From Shinisaurus crocodilurus (Eukaryota > Chordata > Lepidosauria > Squamata > Shinisauridae): DNA of 64,000 bases. Position 1 is the stretch's first letter; each line of letters opens with the position of its first letter. Positions 31,011 to 42,875 of this stretch are shown piece by piece. The position numbers and the translations under genes were made by a program. The notes beneath the pieces are model-generated. The model did not search any database, was not told where the DNA came from, and saw only the letters and a program-made list of their open reading frames with translations. The DNA lies in NCBI GenBank assembly GCA_021292165.1, contig CM037876.1, positions 37,930,575-37,994,574 of the forward strand, read 5' to 3'.

Positions 31011-32373
31011 TGCTCAGGATCAGGATCAGAAAGTGCATTGCACAGACTAGAAATAAGGACTGCAAAAAACAAAACAAAAAAAACCCTGGAAAAACGCAGG
31101 ATCATTAATTTTCCTGCTGTTTGACTGGATATGTGATCTTTGGACCAAGAAAATGCTGTAGTTAGTAACACTTCTCCAAAAGATTGCCATAATTCTTAAC
31201 TTTAGACACTAAGTCACAGATGTTTACGAACCATCATCATACACTGCAGTTTCTAAGAACTACACAGGGACAGGTTCTCAAACATTTATTTCACAAAGGG
31301 CTGTTCCTGACAGTATGACACCTTTGTGTATAAATCCTCCCTGTACATTTTGTCTAGGCATATGTGCACAAAGTGCTTAACTAATTTTACCAAAGAGAAT
31401 GGACTAAGCCAACTTCAGTGAAAATAACACGCAGCTGGGTCACTTTCCTTCCCTCTTTTGTTGGTCATTTTTTGTTAAAGATATCATGCAAAAATCAGTG
31501 GAGTTATGGAAATCCATGCGGTTATAGACCCGTGTTGCAGGACTTCATTTCAAATTCATGGCAGACCAAGATCATGAACATCTCAGTTCTTTTTTTCAAG
31601 CAACTTCCTAGTTCTCATTATTATGGAGAGAGAGGAAAAACTGAAATAGAAAAAAATGGGTGTGTTCATTTATAAGATGCATCAATGTTTATTCAAAATA
31701 TTCTAAATTAAAATTAAGATGGAAGTTCACAATTTTCCAAAGCTATATTCCATTATCTGTACTATTTATTCAGTATGTGATATGTTTAAACAATGCACTC
31801 AGTCAGTACTATTGTGCTCAGATAGCGAAGTAGGTTGGTCAAACATTTAATCATGCAAAGTTACCAGGTTCAACCTTTCTTTTGCAGGTTCTGATTTAGT
31901 CCATGTGGTTAGGAACCCAATTATATTTTCCTCTGATTCATGAAAGGATTAGATATTGTAAATAATAAGAATATCTCCCATGGTTGTGTTAGCTAGGATG
32001 AGAACATGCATGATATCAGCCTCTGCATCACAGTATAAGATAATCACTAATTACAGGGGTGACAAGATGATATCACCTAATACAATAATGTGGTTATGAG
32101 CATTCTTCTGCACCTATATGACAGAGATGACATTGGTTTAGGCCACCGACATACTTTTATCTTATTTTCTTATGAGGTTGCCTTTTACTTAGGGAAATTA
32201 ATAGTCTCTCCAGCATAGTACCATCAACTCTAACCACCAGAAAGTCTTCAAAGTTTCATACACGTTCCTTGGCTGACCCTGTTAACTAGATTTACCTGGG
32301 ATTGAAGCTGGGACCATGTATTTAGAAAGCATGTTACAGAGCAATAACCCTAGAGACAAGGTCTTTATGTGAC
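31011..32373. other. Unique AT-rich DNA, no gene
   Basis: No transposon or coding frame recognised over about 1.3 kb. Confidence 0.5.
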
Positions 32374-32522
32374 TAGGGATGCTCCAGAAATGCGTTAGCT
32401 TCCACATTTCCAAGGGAACTGACCGGATCCGCAGCTCCCGAACTAACGTGCAGGGCAGAACACAGTTATGCTTCAGATTTCACTGAATGTTGAGATCCAG
32501 TTCTCAGAAGAAGAAACAAATA

Positions 32523-32673
32523 CCGTATTTTTCCATGTATAAGACGCCCCCCACTGGGCAGTTTTGCAACCGCGCGGTTCTCTCCTTGGCTTACTTCCAT
32601 GTATAAGACGACCATCAATTTTTAGTCTAACAATTTTAGGAAAAAGTATAGTCTTATACATGGAAAAATACTG
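32523..32673. mobile_element. 151-bp MITE with TA target duplication
   Basis: CCGTATTTTTCCATGTATAA at the left is inverted at the right as TTATACATGGAAAAATACTG. TA flanks both sides (32521-32522 and 32674-32675), as for Tc1/mariner-type elements. The CATGTATAAGACG word recurs internally. Confidence 0.8.
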
Positions 32674-32734
32674 TACAAACAATGAGTATAACATGTGTAT
32701 TTTAAGATAAAATGTGTCTAGAAATGCCCAATTC

Positions 32735-32940
32735 AAGATAAATATGTATTTATTTACAGCATTTGTATACTGCTCCATATCTAAACAGATTCTGGAGTGG
32801 TGAACAATAAAAAGATAAAATAGATAAAAGAATAAAACAATGCATTAAAAACAGAATAAGATTAAAGCCGTGGCTGGTCAGCAAGGAAGGCTTCCTGAAA
32901 TAAAGATGTGTTCAACTTACACTTGAAAGCTGAGAAAATG
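32735..32940 (-). mobile_element. L2-type LINE 3'-end insertion
   Basis: TATTTATTTACAGCATTTG, TATACTGCTCCATATC, then an A-rich UTR and GGTCAGCAAGGAAGGC are the complemented LINE 3' end. It interrupts the hAT-like element. Confidence 0.55.
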
Positions 32941-33143
32941 TGAGAAAAGCTGAGAAATTCTGTGAGAAAATATGTTCAAATATATGTATTTGAAAATGAT
33001 TCTTGGGTGGATTTCCCCCCCTCCTTTTAAATATCACAGATTAATGCAGAAATGGGATGGAATGGAATGGACTTGTGAATGAACACATGTAAAACTCCCA
33101 TAGACCAGAAATAGATGGATTTGTCCATCCCTAATTATGTCAC

Positions 33144-35550
33144 CATTTCAACAGCAAACTCCATAGCTTCTCCTCCTACTTCACATCAGGCAAACACAGT
33201 TCACTTCTATTAGTCCTGTATATGACTGAAAACCTATTAAAGACCTTCATTTTCATTTCTCTCTCTCTGCCACCATCAGCATGCCAAGATTTCTCACTTC
33301 CTCACACAACTTTGTTCATTTTTCCTTTATTCTCTTTCATTTTTGGCATATTAGCTCACATTTACAAAATCCTGCAAAAGATATGAACCCTTCTCTAAAA
33401 CCTTTTCCATTGCATTCATGTTTACCAAAAACCAAATTCACAACACATCCTAAAGGGTGTGGAAGCGGTTTGAACACAAAGCATTTTGAGGCACTTGGTT
33501 TCAGAACAAAGAATTTGTGTCCAACCACACCACTTCTCCCATACTTAGAATGTCCATTTGTCTTCACTCCTAAGGCTGTTTTTACTCCAAATAGCACCTG
33601 TGGATGCAAATAACAGGGGGGCAATTTTTGGCGGTAAACCAGCAAAATCCAGAGCGCTGTGCCAGATGAGGGTCCCACAGCTGCTTTTCCTTCAAGATAA
33701 AAGTGGCTGCATTAAGCACGCTTTTTAAAAAGCATGATTAACATAATATGTAGTTTCACCGAAGCTGTACCATAATAACCTGATGTCTTTTCCTTCGTTG
33801 TCTTTCTCACATCTCTGATTTTAATCTGTAGATTCCGGCAGCAGGACCTTGTCCTTTATACTACTTTGTACAGTGCAATAAAATTGACAATGATGCATGA
33901 ATAATAAGTAATGTACTCTGTAAGGTTGAATAAATAATCATCTAAACATACACAGCACAATATTTACTCATGGGAGATAGAGGGAACCACAGTACAATGC
34001 AGATAATCTGTATGAGAAAATGGACTCATCAAATTTGCACATGGCAAAAAAAAAGGAATAAGAATATAGAATCCAGTTATTCCGATCTATATCTGGAATG
34101 TATTGTAAATTAAGTATCTAGTTGTAAACCATAGTAAATACCATTACTTGAAAATGAAGCCAATGCTACTTACTGGCAAGTAAGTATGTTTCATACAGCC
34201 ATATCCTCAACACATTGTCCCTTCCCAAACTTCAATGAAATTAGCAAAATGTGTTAGAGAAGTCATCTGAAGAGTGGGAGGTACATTGAAGCCTGTAGCC
34301 AATAAAATATTTTGAATTATTATGCTCTGCGTTATTTGCAAATAAACATTAAAAGGTCCATCCTGGATGACTTTCTTTAACATGCTGAACTGATTAAACT
34401 GGAACCTGTTAAAAAAAAAAAACTAAAAAAAAAAAAACTGGAGCAGGTTTAAGTTGTCAGTTGTATTTAAAACAAAATGGAACCTTGTCTGAGGCCATGC
34501 AACCCAATACCAAAGGTACAGGCAACCCGTAAGTTAACTACAAGGCATCTGATCTCTTTATTAAGTGTTAGAAAACAGTCAGCAAACTCCAAACAGATCT
34601 GATTTGTTAGTGTGCATGTGTCAGAGGGGAAAAAACTAGGAGTTAGACTATATAAATGACAACTACTAAAATACTAAAAGAGAGAGAGAAAGAGAGAGAG
34701 AGATGGTTAAAATAATTTGTGCATACAACTTCACAGTATATTTTCTTTGAGGCAAATCTGGGAATCAAGGCAAGATTTTTTCGTAAACTCAGCAGATGTT
34801 TATGATTAGGTCTTAGTTAACATCACCCAGCTGTCCAATGATGATTTTATAGAGGGGAGAGCATTGTAGAGTGCCACATGTTTATATAAATCATGACCAT
34901 GGCAGTCGTCTTACTGGGGCAAAAGTGCTACATTTCCCATTTTAGGTAACCTCTTCAAATCACACCATATAACACTGCAATGGACTGTACTCCCCAACAC
35001 AGTATCTGCTTCCAGTTTCCTGTAGAGAAGTGATGTGTGTCATTATGCATAAGCCAGCATTGTATGCTTTACAAGAAGAAGTATAGCATCTATCCAGCCT
35101 ATGGAGTGCAAAATCCTGTGGCACTTTATATTCGAAACATGGGTAGTGAAACATGAGATTCACGCTGCTGGAATTGCATTATACAGTATCTGTCTCCCTG
35201 TGGGAGACGGAGTTCTCAGTTCCTTCAACAAATTGTATTTAAATCAGTGTAACTGGTTATTTGTAATTTAATATTTCGTCAAAAGAAGCTGTGGGGTGGA
35301 GGCTGAGCATGTTTCACTTCACCGTTTTATACTTTTTTTTTCATCTTGGAATCACAGCTCTGGGCCCAGAATATTTTGAACCTCTATTTTTCTTTCTAAC
35401 CCTAACATTAAGTGATGTATCATCTTATAAATCATTGTCCAGGCTTGTTCATGATGTGGGTATGTGTATGTACATGCTTTCCTCAAGGCACCTATTGAGT
35501 GTGAAATATATATATTTTCCCCTGAATTTAAGAATCTGGATCATATAGCA
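33144..35550. other. Mostly unique DNA, no gene
   Basis: Low GC. Contains two A-rich runs at 34410-34437 and a (GA)n tract at 34678-34703. 33740-33910 is repeat-free and AT-rich with TGATGCATGAATAATAAG; it might be conserved non-coding DNA, which cannot be tested here. Confidence 0.45.
34678..34703. repeat. (GA)n microsatellite
   Basis: About 13 GA units with one AA interruption. Confidence 0.9.
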
Positions 35551-35660
35551 CAGGGGTGTGCAACTTTTAGCCCTATAGATGTTTTGGCCTAGAACTCCCA
35601 TCAGTCTTTGCAATTGGCGATGTGGGCTAGTAGGACTGATGAGAGTTGAAGCTCATTCAA
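35551..35660. mobile_element. Short hAT-type MITE, decayed
   Basis: Begins CAGGGGTGTGCAACTTTTAG, then AGATGTTTTGGCCTAG and CTCCCATCAGTC, ending AACCTGATGCTC. The right terminus is eroded. Confidence 0.6.
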
Positions 35661-35689
35661 CCTGATGCTCATCTCTCCTTCTATCTCTG

Positions 35690-36027
35690 CGAGGGGGGAT
35701 TGCGATCACTGTTTGATTTGCAGGAATGGGGAAATTGTGCAAATTGAATACCATTGAATGGGGAAATTGTACAAAAGTGTGAGTATTTTTCAAAGTTGCA
35801 CAACTTTCCCCCATAGACTAAAGCATGGAACGGCCCTTTTTTAAAAATAAAAAATGCCCAATTTTGAACTGCTTTTCTTTGAAATTTGCACAATTTTTGA
35901 ATGCGAATGCATGACTGAGAATTTGCGAACATTTTCAGAAAGCACATGCTCCTGTTCACACTTGAGGTTGCAAACGGGACATCCTCAAGTATTTTGTAAG
36001 TGCACATGAATTTCTTTTATATCCCTA
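35690..36027 (-). mobile_element. Probable hAT-like AT-rich element
   Basis: Ends TATATCCCTA, the complement of a TAGGGATA hAT-like end. It is rich in words such as GAATGGGGAAATTGT (occurring twice) and TTTGCACAATTTTTG, typical of this class. The left end is unclear. Confidence 0.4.
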
Positions 36028-36029
36028 TT

Positions 36030-36244
36030 TCTCAGTGACTGCTCCCAGGCTCTGGGACTCCATGCCAAGAGAGACTAGGCTGGCTCCCTCTCTGTTATCC
36101 TTCTGCCAGCAGGTAAAGAGATTTTTATTCCGATAGGCCTCTGGCATTTAAGCTATGCTGCTGCTGAAGGGGTTCTGACTGTTATTATTTCTTTTTTGTA
36201 TTTATCTGTTTTAACTGCATTTTAAATCTTTTTATGTTTTAATT
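36030..36244 (+). mobile_element. L2-type LINE ORF2 C-terminus and UTR, left part
   Basis: TTCTCAGTGACTGCTCCCAG, GCTCTGGGACTCCATGCC and TTTTATTCCGATAGGCC follow the AFSV.AP.LWNSLP region and its tail. The UTR is cut at 36244 by the LTR. Confidence 0.7.
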
Positions 36245-36958
36245 TGTAGAGAAAAAGCATCAAAGTTTCCTGCACCACACACACACACACACACACACAC
36301 CTCCTCACCTGTAAACAAGATAATCCCAGCTGGGGGCTGGGAAAGTCATGCAAATGTACCTAGTTTCTCTGATGGCTCCTGACGCTCTCAGAGTCTGTCT
36401 TTGATGGCCGGTGCCACAGCTATTTGCATGCAAATGCGGCAAAGAGCCACCCCTCCCCTGCCTGGCCAGATGAAGTTCATCCTGATTGGCTAAAGACACC
36501 TGGGCTACTGAAAGAAGGGGGGAAGAATCTATACTGTGGCTGGGGCTTTTGGGTTTCGTTGTTGTCTGCACGCTTTCGCGGGAGGAGGGCTCTTGCTGAG
36601 GCAAGCCCTGAAGAGGACAAAAACCCCAGGTAAAGGAGTAAGGCCCGGGTAGTTATATAGTCAAAGGACTAGCTTTTGTTGTTTTGTAGCTCTACTGTGT
36701 ATGTACCAAAGTGTCTCCCCACCTTTCTCCCTCTTCCCTCATTCCCCACCTTTTATTGTAATCTGTTTACCTTAAATAAACTTTCCTGGTTTTACCCCAC
36801 ACGCGTGTGTGGTTCCTCTGTGGTTCAGTGCTAAATCCAGTGTATAGACAAGGGCAAGGCCCTGAAAGAATCAGTGTCAAGACGGCAGAGGTAAGGCTGG
36901 CAGTTTTGCACCTTTGATCTCTAGTCTTGAGCAAAGGACCGGTTGGCAGTCCTTCACA
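36245..36958 (+). mobile_element. Solo LTR, 714 bp, inserted in L2
   Basis: Starts TGTAG and ends TTCACA (TGT...ACA). TAATT (36240-36244) and TAACT (36959-36963) match 4 of 5. The L2 UTR reads continuously across once the insert is removed. Inside are an inverted CCAAT box (GATTGGCT near 36483), AATAAA at 36775-36780 followed by ACTTTCCTGG, and a (CA)n tract at 36278-36301. This layout fits a U3-R-U5 retroviral-type LTR. No internal genes are present. Confidence 0.75.
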
Positions 36959-37062
36959 TAACTGTATTCCTGTTTTTATTGGAATTTTACTGTAGTTAGC
37001 TCTCGAGTGCCTTTTTTGGCAGAAAGGCAGGATATAAATGTAAATAAATAAAATAAATATTT
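36959..37062 (+). mobile_element. L2-type LINE 3' end, right part
   Basis: GGAATTTTACTGTAGTTAGC, CTCGAGTGCC, GGCAGAAAGGCAGGATATAA and an AAATAAATAAAATAAATA tail complete the copy begun at 36030. Confidence 0.7.
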
Positions 37063-37065
37063 TTT

Positions 37066-37130
37066 TAAAAAATTATTCATTTATTACATTCCTATACCAC
37101 CCATTAGCCAAAGCTCTTTGTACCTCTGTA
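37066..37130 (-). mobile_element. LINE 3'-end fragment
   Basis: ATTCATTTATTACATTCC, then TATACCACCCATTAGCC and AAAGCTCTTTG, matches the complemented LINE ends at 26365 and 46315. Confidence 0.5.
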
Positions 37131-37743
37131 AGCATTCAACTGTGCCACCTCTCAAAGCACAGAGTACAGGGTTTCGGTTTTTCTCTTTCTGCTCTCTTTG
37201 AATGCCAGTGATCTTACTTTACTGCAAGGACTATTAGCCAACCTGTCATTCATGAAGTGTCTTCAGGACCTCAGCATCTTTCTTGACTTTACAAACAGTA
37301 AATGTACTGAAAAACTGATGTAAGCTAATTGTCAAGTATTTCTCCCTCCATTTTTACAAAATCAGCTAGTTACTATATGCCAGGAAATGACTCTTCCTTT
37401 CCATAAGATTAATAAATATAGACATCAAACATATTCCTTAATAGATCAGTAGCTCACTTTTGCAAATATCAAACTGAGCAGACATAATGTAGGGTATAAC
37501 TTGCTTTGATGATTTGAGCCTTAGCAATCTGGTTGGTGCTTTAGTTCACACTTTTGAGTCTATAGGACATTATGAATTTGCCAGTGTGTTTTGCTCACAA
37601 AAATCAGATACCCAAGTACATGCGGCCTGTATATATCTATGGTAAATTACCTGAGGACTAGAAGAGGGTAAAAACACTCATTTTTGCCTTGCATAGTAAA
37701 CCAGTTCCATAAAGTGGCAAATATTTCATTGGAAAGATCATGT
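37131..37743. other. No gene seen
   Basis: Unassigned AT-rich DNA. Confidence 0.45.
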
Positions 37744-38397
37744 CCGGGCAGGGTTGTGAGCAGCAGCCTGAGATGAGCTGGGAACCAGGAGCCATGGGAT
37801 GGAGCCAGTAGTCAGGCTCACAAAAATCAGATATCCAAATTAGGACTGTTGGACTAAGCAGGATTGAGGTCCAGGAAGCCAGGAGTCAGGACCAAAGGAT
37901 ACAGGAACACACCAGAGCTCAGAAAGAAGACCTTGTGCCTATAGGAAGGCTGAATATCCCACTCCCATGGAAGACCTGAAGGAACCTGCAGCAGAACAAA
38001 GGCAGCCTGAGGAGCTCAGTCACAGGGACATCTCAATGGGCTCCCTCCATAACCCCTTCAACCCTATCCTGAGCCCTCCCTTGATCTTTGGTTCTCTTCC
38101 CTCGTCGACTGGGTCTCCAGAGCAAAGATGGCAGAAGACCCTGTAGGAAACTCAGAATAGCCGGATGAGTGCCTGTTTGACTGCTAGAAGGTTCTATACC
38201 AGGGACTCCACAGAAGGAGAGAGCTACTCAGGAGGAAGGGAAACATGCAGCAGAGGACCAGGAAGAGGAGGAGCTGGTAGTGTATATAGAAAGCTTTCAC
38301 TCCTCTGAGCATTTGCTGGGCAATCAGTTCATTTGTGCCCATTAGCTCCTTGCTCCAGCTCTGGGTCATGGACATGTGGTCTGGTTCAATCAATACA
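37744..38397. mobile_element. Possible LTR-retrotransposon fragment
   Basis: Begins TGTCCGGGCAGGG. Purine-rich text with repeated CAGGAGTCAGGA and CAGGAAGCC words resembles gypsy-type LTR or leader sequence of reptiles. No closing terminus or target duplication was identified. Confidence 0.3.
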
Positions 38398-38520
38398 TTT
38401 ATTTATTTATTTATTATATTTATAGCCTGCCTTTTTTTCCTACAAGGAACCCAAGGCGGCTTACATAATCCTTCTCCTCCTCTCCATTTTATCCTCACAA
38501 CAACCCTGTGAGGTAGGTTA
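38398..38520 (-). mobile_element. Sauria-type SINE, 3' half
   Basis: TTTATTTATTTATTATATTT, then CAAGGAACCCAAGGCGGC and CTCACAACAACCCTGTGAGG, is the complement of the SINE body. The copy stops at GTAGGTTA, so the promoter half is missing. Confidence 0.8.
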
Positions 38521-38990
38521 AAATGGAGAGGAAGAGAAGGATTATACATGGAGGGAAGCAGGATTGTGCCACTAGCTTGGCCCTGAAACTTTAGGACTGT
38601 GATGGGCAGAAAGTAGATTGGGATCTACTGGTAGATATCTGGGTGATCTGCAGTAGATCAGCAAGGATTTCTGAGTCTCTCTCAAAGTATTTTAACTATA
38701 GCAGGAACAAAATGACTCTTTCCTTCCCCGCTACTCCAAAAACAAAAGATACTGCTGAAAGCTTGAGGTAACCAGGAGTGGAATTAAGTATGGAAGGACT
38801 GTGGGGTGCCATCACTGAAAAGGCCCTCTCTCTTAATGTCTGGGTAGATAAATATGAGAGGAAATGTTCCTTCATGTAACCAAGCCCCAAACCATATTTA
38901 GGGCTTTAATGATTAAAACAAGCAGTTTGAACTGGGCTCAGAGATGGATTGGCAGCCAGTGCAGGGTTCAAAGGAGTTGTTTAATGTCTT
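38521..38990 (-). mobile_element. L2-type LINE ORF2 C-terminal fragment
   Basis: On the minus strand about 38800-38850 reads RERAFSVMAPHS, the conserved tail, then decays. GATGGATTGGCAGCCAGTG near 38943 is upstream LINE sequence. The low-coordinate part, 38521-38700, is only loosely assignable. Confidence 0.5.
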
Positions 38991-39415
38991 AGAGCTCAGA
39001 CCCCACCTCTGCCTTGTATTCAGTCTTTGGGGCAGGTTACTTGTCCTTTGCCAGGCCTCCCATGGCTACCATTTTGTGGCAGTGCCCAGGGCAGTTTCTC
39101 AAATTGCCAAATATACCCACAGCTCCAAAGGTTGCCTATTCCTAACTTAGAGGAACACCTCTAAATTGAGTGGGTGAAAATGGCCTCTGCTGTCCACACA
39201 ACCTTTTCCACCCCTAGTGAGTTTATCATGGAAAAATGTCCCAAGGAAGTCAATTTGTCAAGGCAATTTTTTGTTAGGTGCACTTCCCCTTATCACCAAG
39301 CAAGGATACCGAAGAGCCCAACACTTAAAAGCCACCAACAGATAGACAGCTATTTTTATTTTTATTTTTTTATTTTTTTACTGCTGTTCATTTAAAAAAA
39401 AAAAATGAGACAGAG
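38991..39415. other. No gene seen
   Basis: Unassigned; ends with a T-rich tract at 39353-39378 and an A run at 39393-39404. Confidence 0.4.
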
Positions 39416-39598
39416 GTCACCTGGTCACAGTTTTCCCCACTATGGTATGGTGAGATGTATTGTATTTCTACTTAATTTCTAGTAATTATGTCAATTTGCA
39501 TATATATAAGCAAAGGTTATGCAAATTGATGCTTCTTTTTTTGGTCCTTTTTAAGGTGATGCACTTCCTCTTTTGGGGTGATGCGTAAGTACTACCCA
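39416..39598 (-). mobile_element. hAT-type element (58287 family) fragment
   Basis: GTCACCTGGTCACAG, CTATGGTATGGTGAGATG, GTTATGCAAATTGATGC and GATGCGTAAGTACTACCC match the complement of 58287-58560. Confidence 0.55.
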
Positions 39599-40784
39599 AA
39601 AGCTCCCACCATGATTGAGGGCCCTGATCATGGAGGGTTCCCAATCATGGCGGGGAAGAGACTACATGCATGGAGCAGGTTCTCCCTTCAGACTTTCCCC
39701 CTCAATGCATAGATGGTGCGAAGGGAGGATTGATAGGAATGCGTCAGCAGGGGTGGGACCCCTGGGCCCGTGCCCACTCTTCCATGCTGTGTTAACTTAG
39801 ATGCCTGAATAATGCTCATATCATGATTGCTGGGACCTGCCAGAATTAGTACAGAGGTTGCTAACACTTAAGGGTTGTGGGGGGTTTTGTATAGCACTTG
39901 CTGCCAATCCTGATTGCACACTACTAATTTATTATACCCTTGTTACACTTCTTGAAGCCCCCATGCTTCTCCAGCCAGGATCAGCTGCTATTTCTTCCCA
40001 GCCAGCTTCTGCTTCTAGCCAGGTTTGTGTCTTGCCTATTTCTCTCTCCTTCCTCTTTTTCTTGGTGCCAAACACTGACCCAAGTAGCTATGAAGACTGC
40101 TTTGCAGAGCGGAAGACAAATATTGTTTAAAAAGACTGGTTTCCAAGTCTGCGCTCATAGATCAAGGTAAATGTCTGAGCCAAATGTCAGTTTTACCTTT
40201 TTAAAGAGCCTTCAACATTGTGACTGCCTGGGTCATGCTAAAGTTATTGATACCTGGCAGAGGATTTACAAAAAAAAAAAGAAGAAAAAAAAAAAAGAAT
40301 GATTTATGCCCTTAAGATGAGGGTGTGTGATGGAAAACCTTTGCACATTAGCTAGAAGAAGACTCCATCCTAACTAATCCCTTTGTAGACTTACCCAAAA
40401 GTTGCTCCAAAAAGATATAAGCCAGAGAGCTGTCACATTCAACTGCCAGATGCTTAATGGTAAGTATGAGTGGGGCAGAAGGGGAAACAGCTCTCTGCAT
40501 TATCCATTCCTGGATATGTCAAAGAAACAATACCTGAGTATTCTGGACTGATGAAGTGCCTTGGATCATGTTTAGGAATGGTAGCCTTCAACAGAAGGTG
40601 AAAAATGACAGAAGAGGCATTTAATGCAAGGATACCTAGTTGAAAATTCCACAATTCCATTGGTTTTTGTTTTGTTTTTAGATGACCCGCTGATGTCAGG
40701 AAGTACAAAAAAGACTCAGAATCTGGTCCTTGGACTGTGGGGATCTCCTATCCCAATGAGCCTGTTTATCAATTCACTGTACCA
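39599..40784. other. No gene seen
   Basis: Unassigned, with A-rich runs at 40270-40297. Confidence 0.4.
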
Positions 40785-40852
40785 CTTTATTTATTTAGAA
40801 TATTTATTGACTGCCTTTCTACCAAAAGTTTTCAAAGCAATGTTTACATAGT
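40785..40852 (-). mobile_element. LINE 3'-end fragment
   Basis: TTTATTTATTTAGAATATTT, CTGCCTTTCTACCAAAAG and TTTCAAAGCAATG resemble the complemented LINE 3' end. Confidence 0.4.
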
Positions 40853-40932
40853 AAAACTGGGCAACAATGAAAACATCTCAATTTTTCACGAGAGCTTCAT
40901 TTACAGTCTTTGAGTCTTTTAGGCCTTGTTAG

Positions 40933-41170
40933 TAGAGTGGCCACTAATGTATTGCAAAGAAGGAGAAAGAGAAGGTGAAGGCGAAGAGCACCACCCAAGG
41001 AAGGGTACAAACATTTTGCATAACATTTGCATATGCTAATTTGTTCATCTAGTTGAAAATTTAGAAATAATTACTCTAATTTAATTAGGAAAAAACCAGT
41101 ATATCTTACCATAATGGAGAAGACGATGAACAGTGCCTAACATGTGGGTACAGCTCCAGGGGCCACCCAT
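40933..41170 (+). mobile_element. hAT-type element (58287 family), internally shortened
   Basis: Begins TAGAGTGGCCACTAATG and ends near GGGGCCACCCATG. The inner GCATAACATTTGCATATGC and CTTACCATAATGGAGAAGAC follow the order in 58287-58750. The right half is mostly lost. Confidence 0.5.
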
Positions 41171-42532
41171 GTCCTCCTGCCCCAAAAGGAAGGGGTGTAA
41201 AATCATCCCTGCCTTAATGCTGGAGAGCACGGTTCCTGAACAGCCCCTGTCACAGCCCTACACTACACATCTGCCTTAAGTGTTCCTGTTCCCAAGACTT
41301 TCCTCCTGCCCCACATAGGTCCAGTTTGGACATTGGACACACAAAGAGCTTGCAAAAGTGTGAAACACACAGTGTTTGAAGTAAACATGTGAATCCACAC
41401 TTGCCAGTAGACATGCTTCTCAGGGTGCCTTATATCTGGTACCATGCATACAAGAACATACCACTGATATGCAGCCGCATGAATGCTGTACAAGTAGCAT
41501 TCCTAAGTATCGAAAGAGCAGGCTCTGGCTCTGGATGCAGACAGATTCACTTCACATTACATTTGCATCTCATGTACTAGGAGGAAATGCCTGTAATCTG
41601 TGGCAATGCGCTAAAGCAGCCACTGACCACACCCAAGGTAGAAGTACCTTTGCTTATACGAGTTCAAAACTAACATGATGTATCATTCTGCATGACAGAT
41701 CTGTGCCAGGATTGCACAGTATGATCATAAAGCCATGGCACATTTTTACTGATGCAGCTCCTTATTCCTCAACTGATTGGTGTCATGATTTTAAATACAG
41801 AAGATCCCAAATGTTTTTTTTCCTAATGTTCTGTAGAGATTATTTCAAGCTTTAAAGTCAGACATGTGGCACTCACTATTTTCTGAGCTAAATCTACTGC
41901 AGTTTTAGGCAAATGAGGGTATCAATGTTAAGTTTGTTTTAACGTCCTTGATCAAATACCTCCAAAGTAATAAAAGCGTGGAATATTTTTGTTCTTTGCT
42001 CTCAGTCTAATGAGGAGCCTTTTAAAACTCCAATGATCACCCGCATGTAGAGTGAAGGAGGGACACAGCCATGGCATTTGTACGGCCATTAGTTTAGCTA
42101 ACGCAGAGGGGAATGGGGTGGGGGTGGGGAGATAGAAGGCTGAAAGCAGTGCATAAATCCAGACACACTGCTGGATAAGGCAGCATCCAGATGGATCTAA
42201 GAGCATGCAATTTCAGTGCTTCCAGCCCTGGCAAATGTAGACACTTTCGCTTCTGCAGTCCATGCTGTTCTCTGCTGGCCTAGCACCAATGCAGTCCACA
42301 TGCCTTGCTTCCTATGCTGGGTATGTCATTGTTCCAAGGGAAAAAGTTACCTTTCTGTAGCATGCTTTCACACAAAGCCTCTTGTAACCCAGATCCAACC
42401 TACTGAGGATAGCAGTACTAATGCGGTTGCTGCTGGTGGGTGGGGACATATGAACCGTGGGTAGCATCCAACGGGGCAGCTCTGCCTCCACTGGTTCTGT
42501 CACAGTCATGGGACCCACCACTTGCGTAACAG
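41171..42532. other. No gene seen
   Basis: Unassigned DNA; several open frames under 90 codons without family resemblance. Confidence 0.4.
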
Positions 42533-42670
42533 GCAGGGGAGGCTGGTGACTCCTATTTCGGTGGGGCTCCTTATCCAATGCAGGTTTTATTTGGAGCTTC
42601 ATAGGAGCTATCCGTGGTGCTGAACTCCACCCCCACCCCGCCCCAAATAGGTTCACCACCATGGAAACAA
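42533..42670. mobile_element. hAT-type MITE relative (TGGTGGCTCC family)
   Basis: CAGGGGAGGCTGGTGACTCC followed by CGGTGGGGCTCC resembles the left end at 17413, and GTTCACCACCATGG resembles its inner region. The right terminus is not evident. Confidence 0.4.
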
Positions 42671-42875
42671 ACAAATGGGCCAGTGCTTTGACTCATTTAT
42701 TGTGGAATTCCCCTGCTCCATTCACATAATTTTAAGGGGGTCTAGATGACATCATCTTCAACTTGTAACCCAGCCATGTTTTCCCTCCACCTCTTCCATC
42801 TTTTTTCTTTCTGCAAAAGATTGCCCATTGTCTGTTATGGCCGGTGCTAGGAGCCATTCATCTGGAAGCACCTAA

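Larger units (their letters stand above)
32374..33133. mobile_element. hAT-like element holding two later insertions
   Basis: Left end TAGGGATGCTCC and right end CCATCCCTA are inverted. TATGTGAC (32366-32373) and TATGTCAC (33136-33143) match 7 of 8 but with a 2-bp offset on the right. Internal sequence aligns in order with the copies at 54328 and 55230 (GAATGTTGAGATCCAGTTCTC, GATTAATGCAGAAATGGGATGG, each shown in part: TGTTGAGATCCAGTTCTC, TTAATGCAGAAATGGGATGG). The alignment skips 32523-32673 and about 32735-32940, which are the nested elements. Confidence 0.6.
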
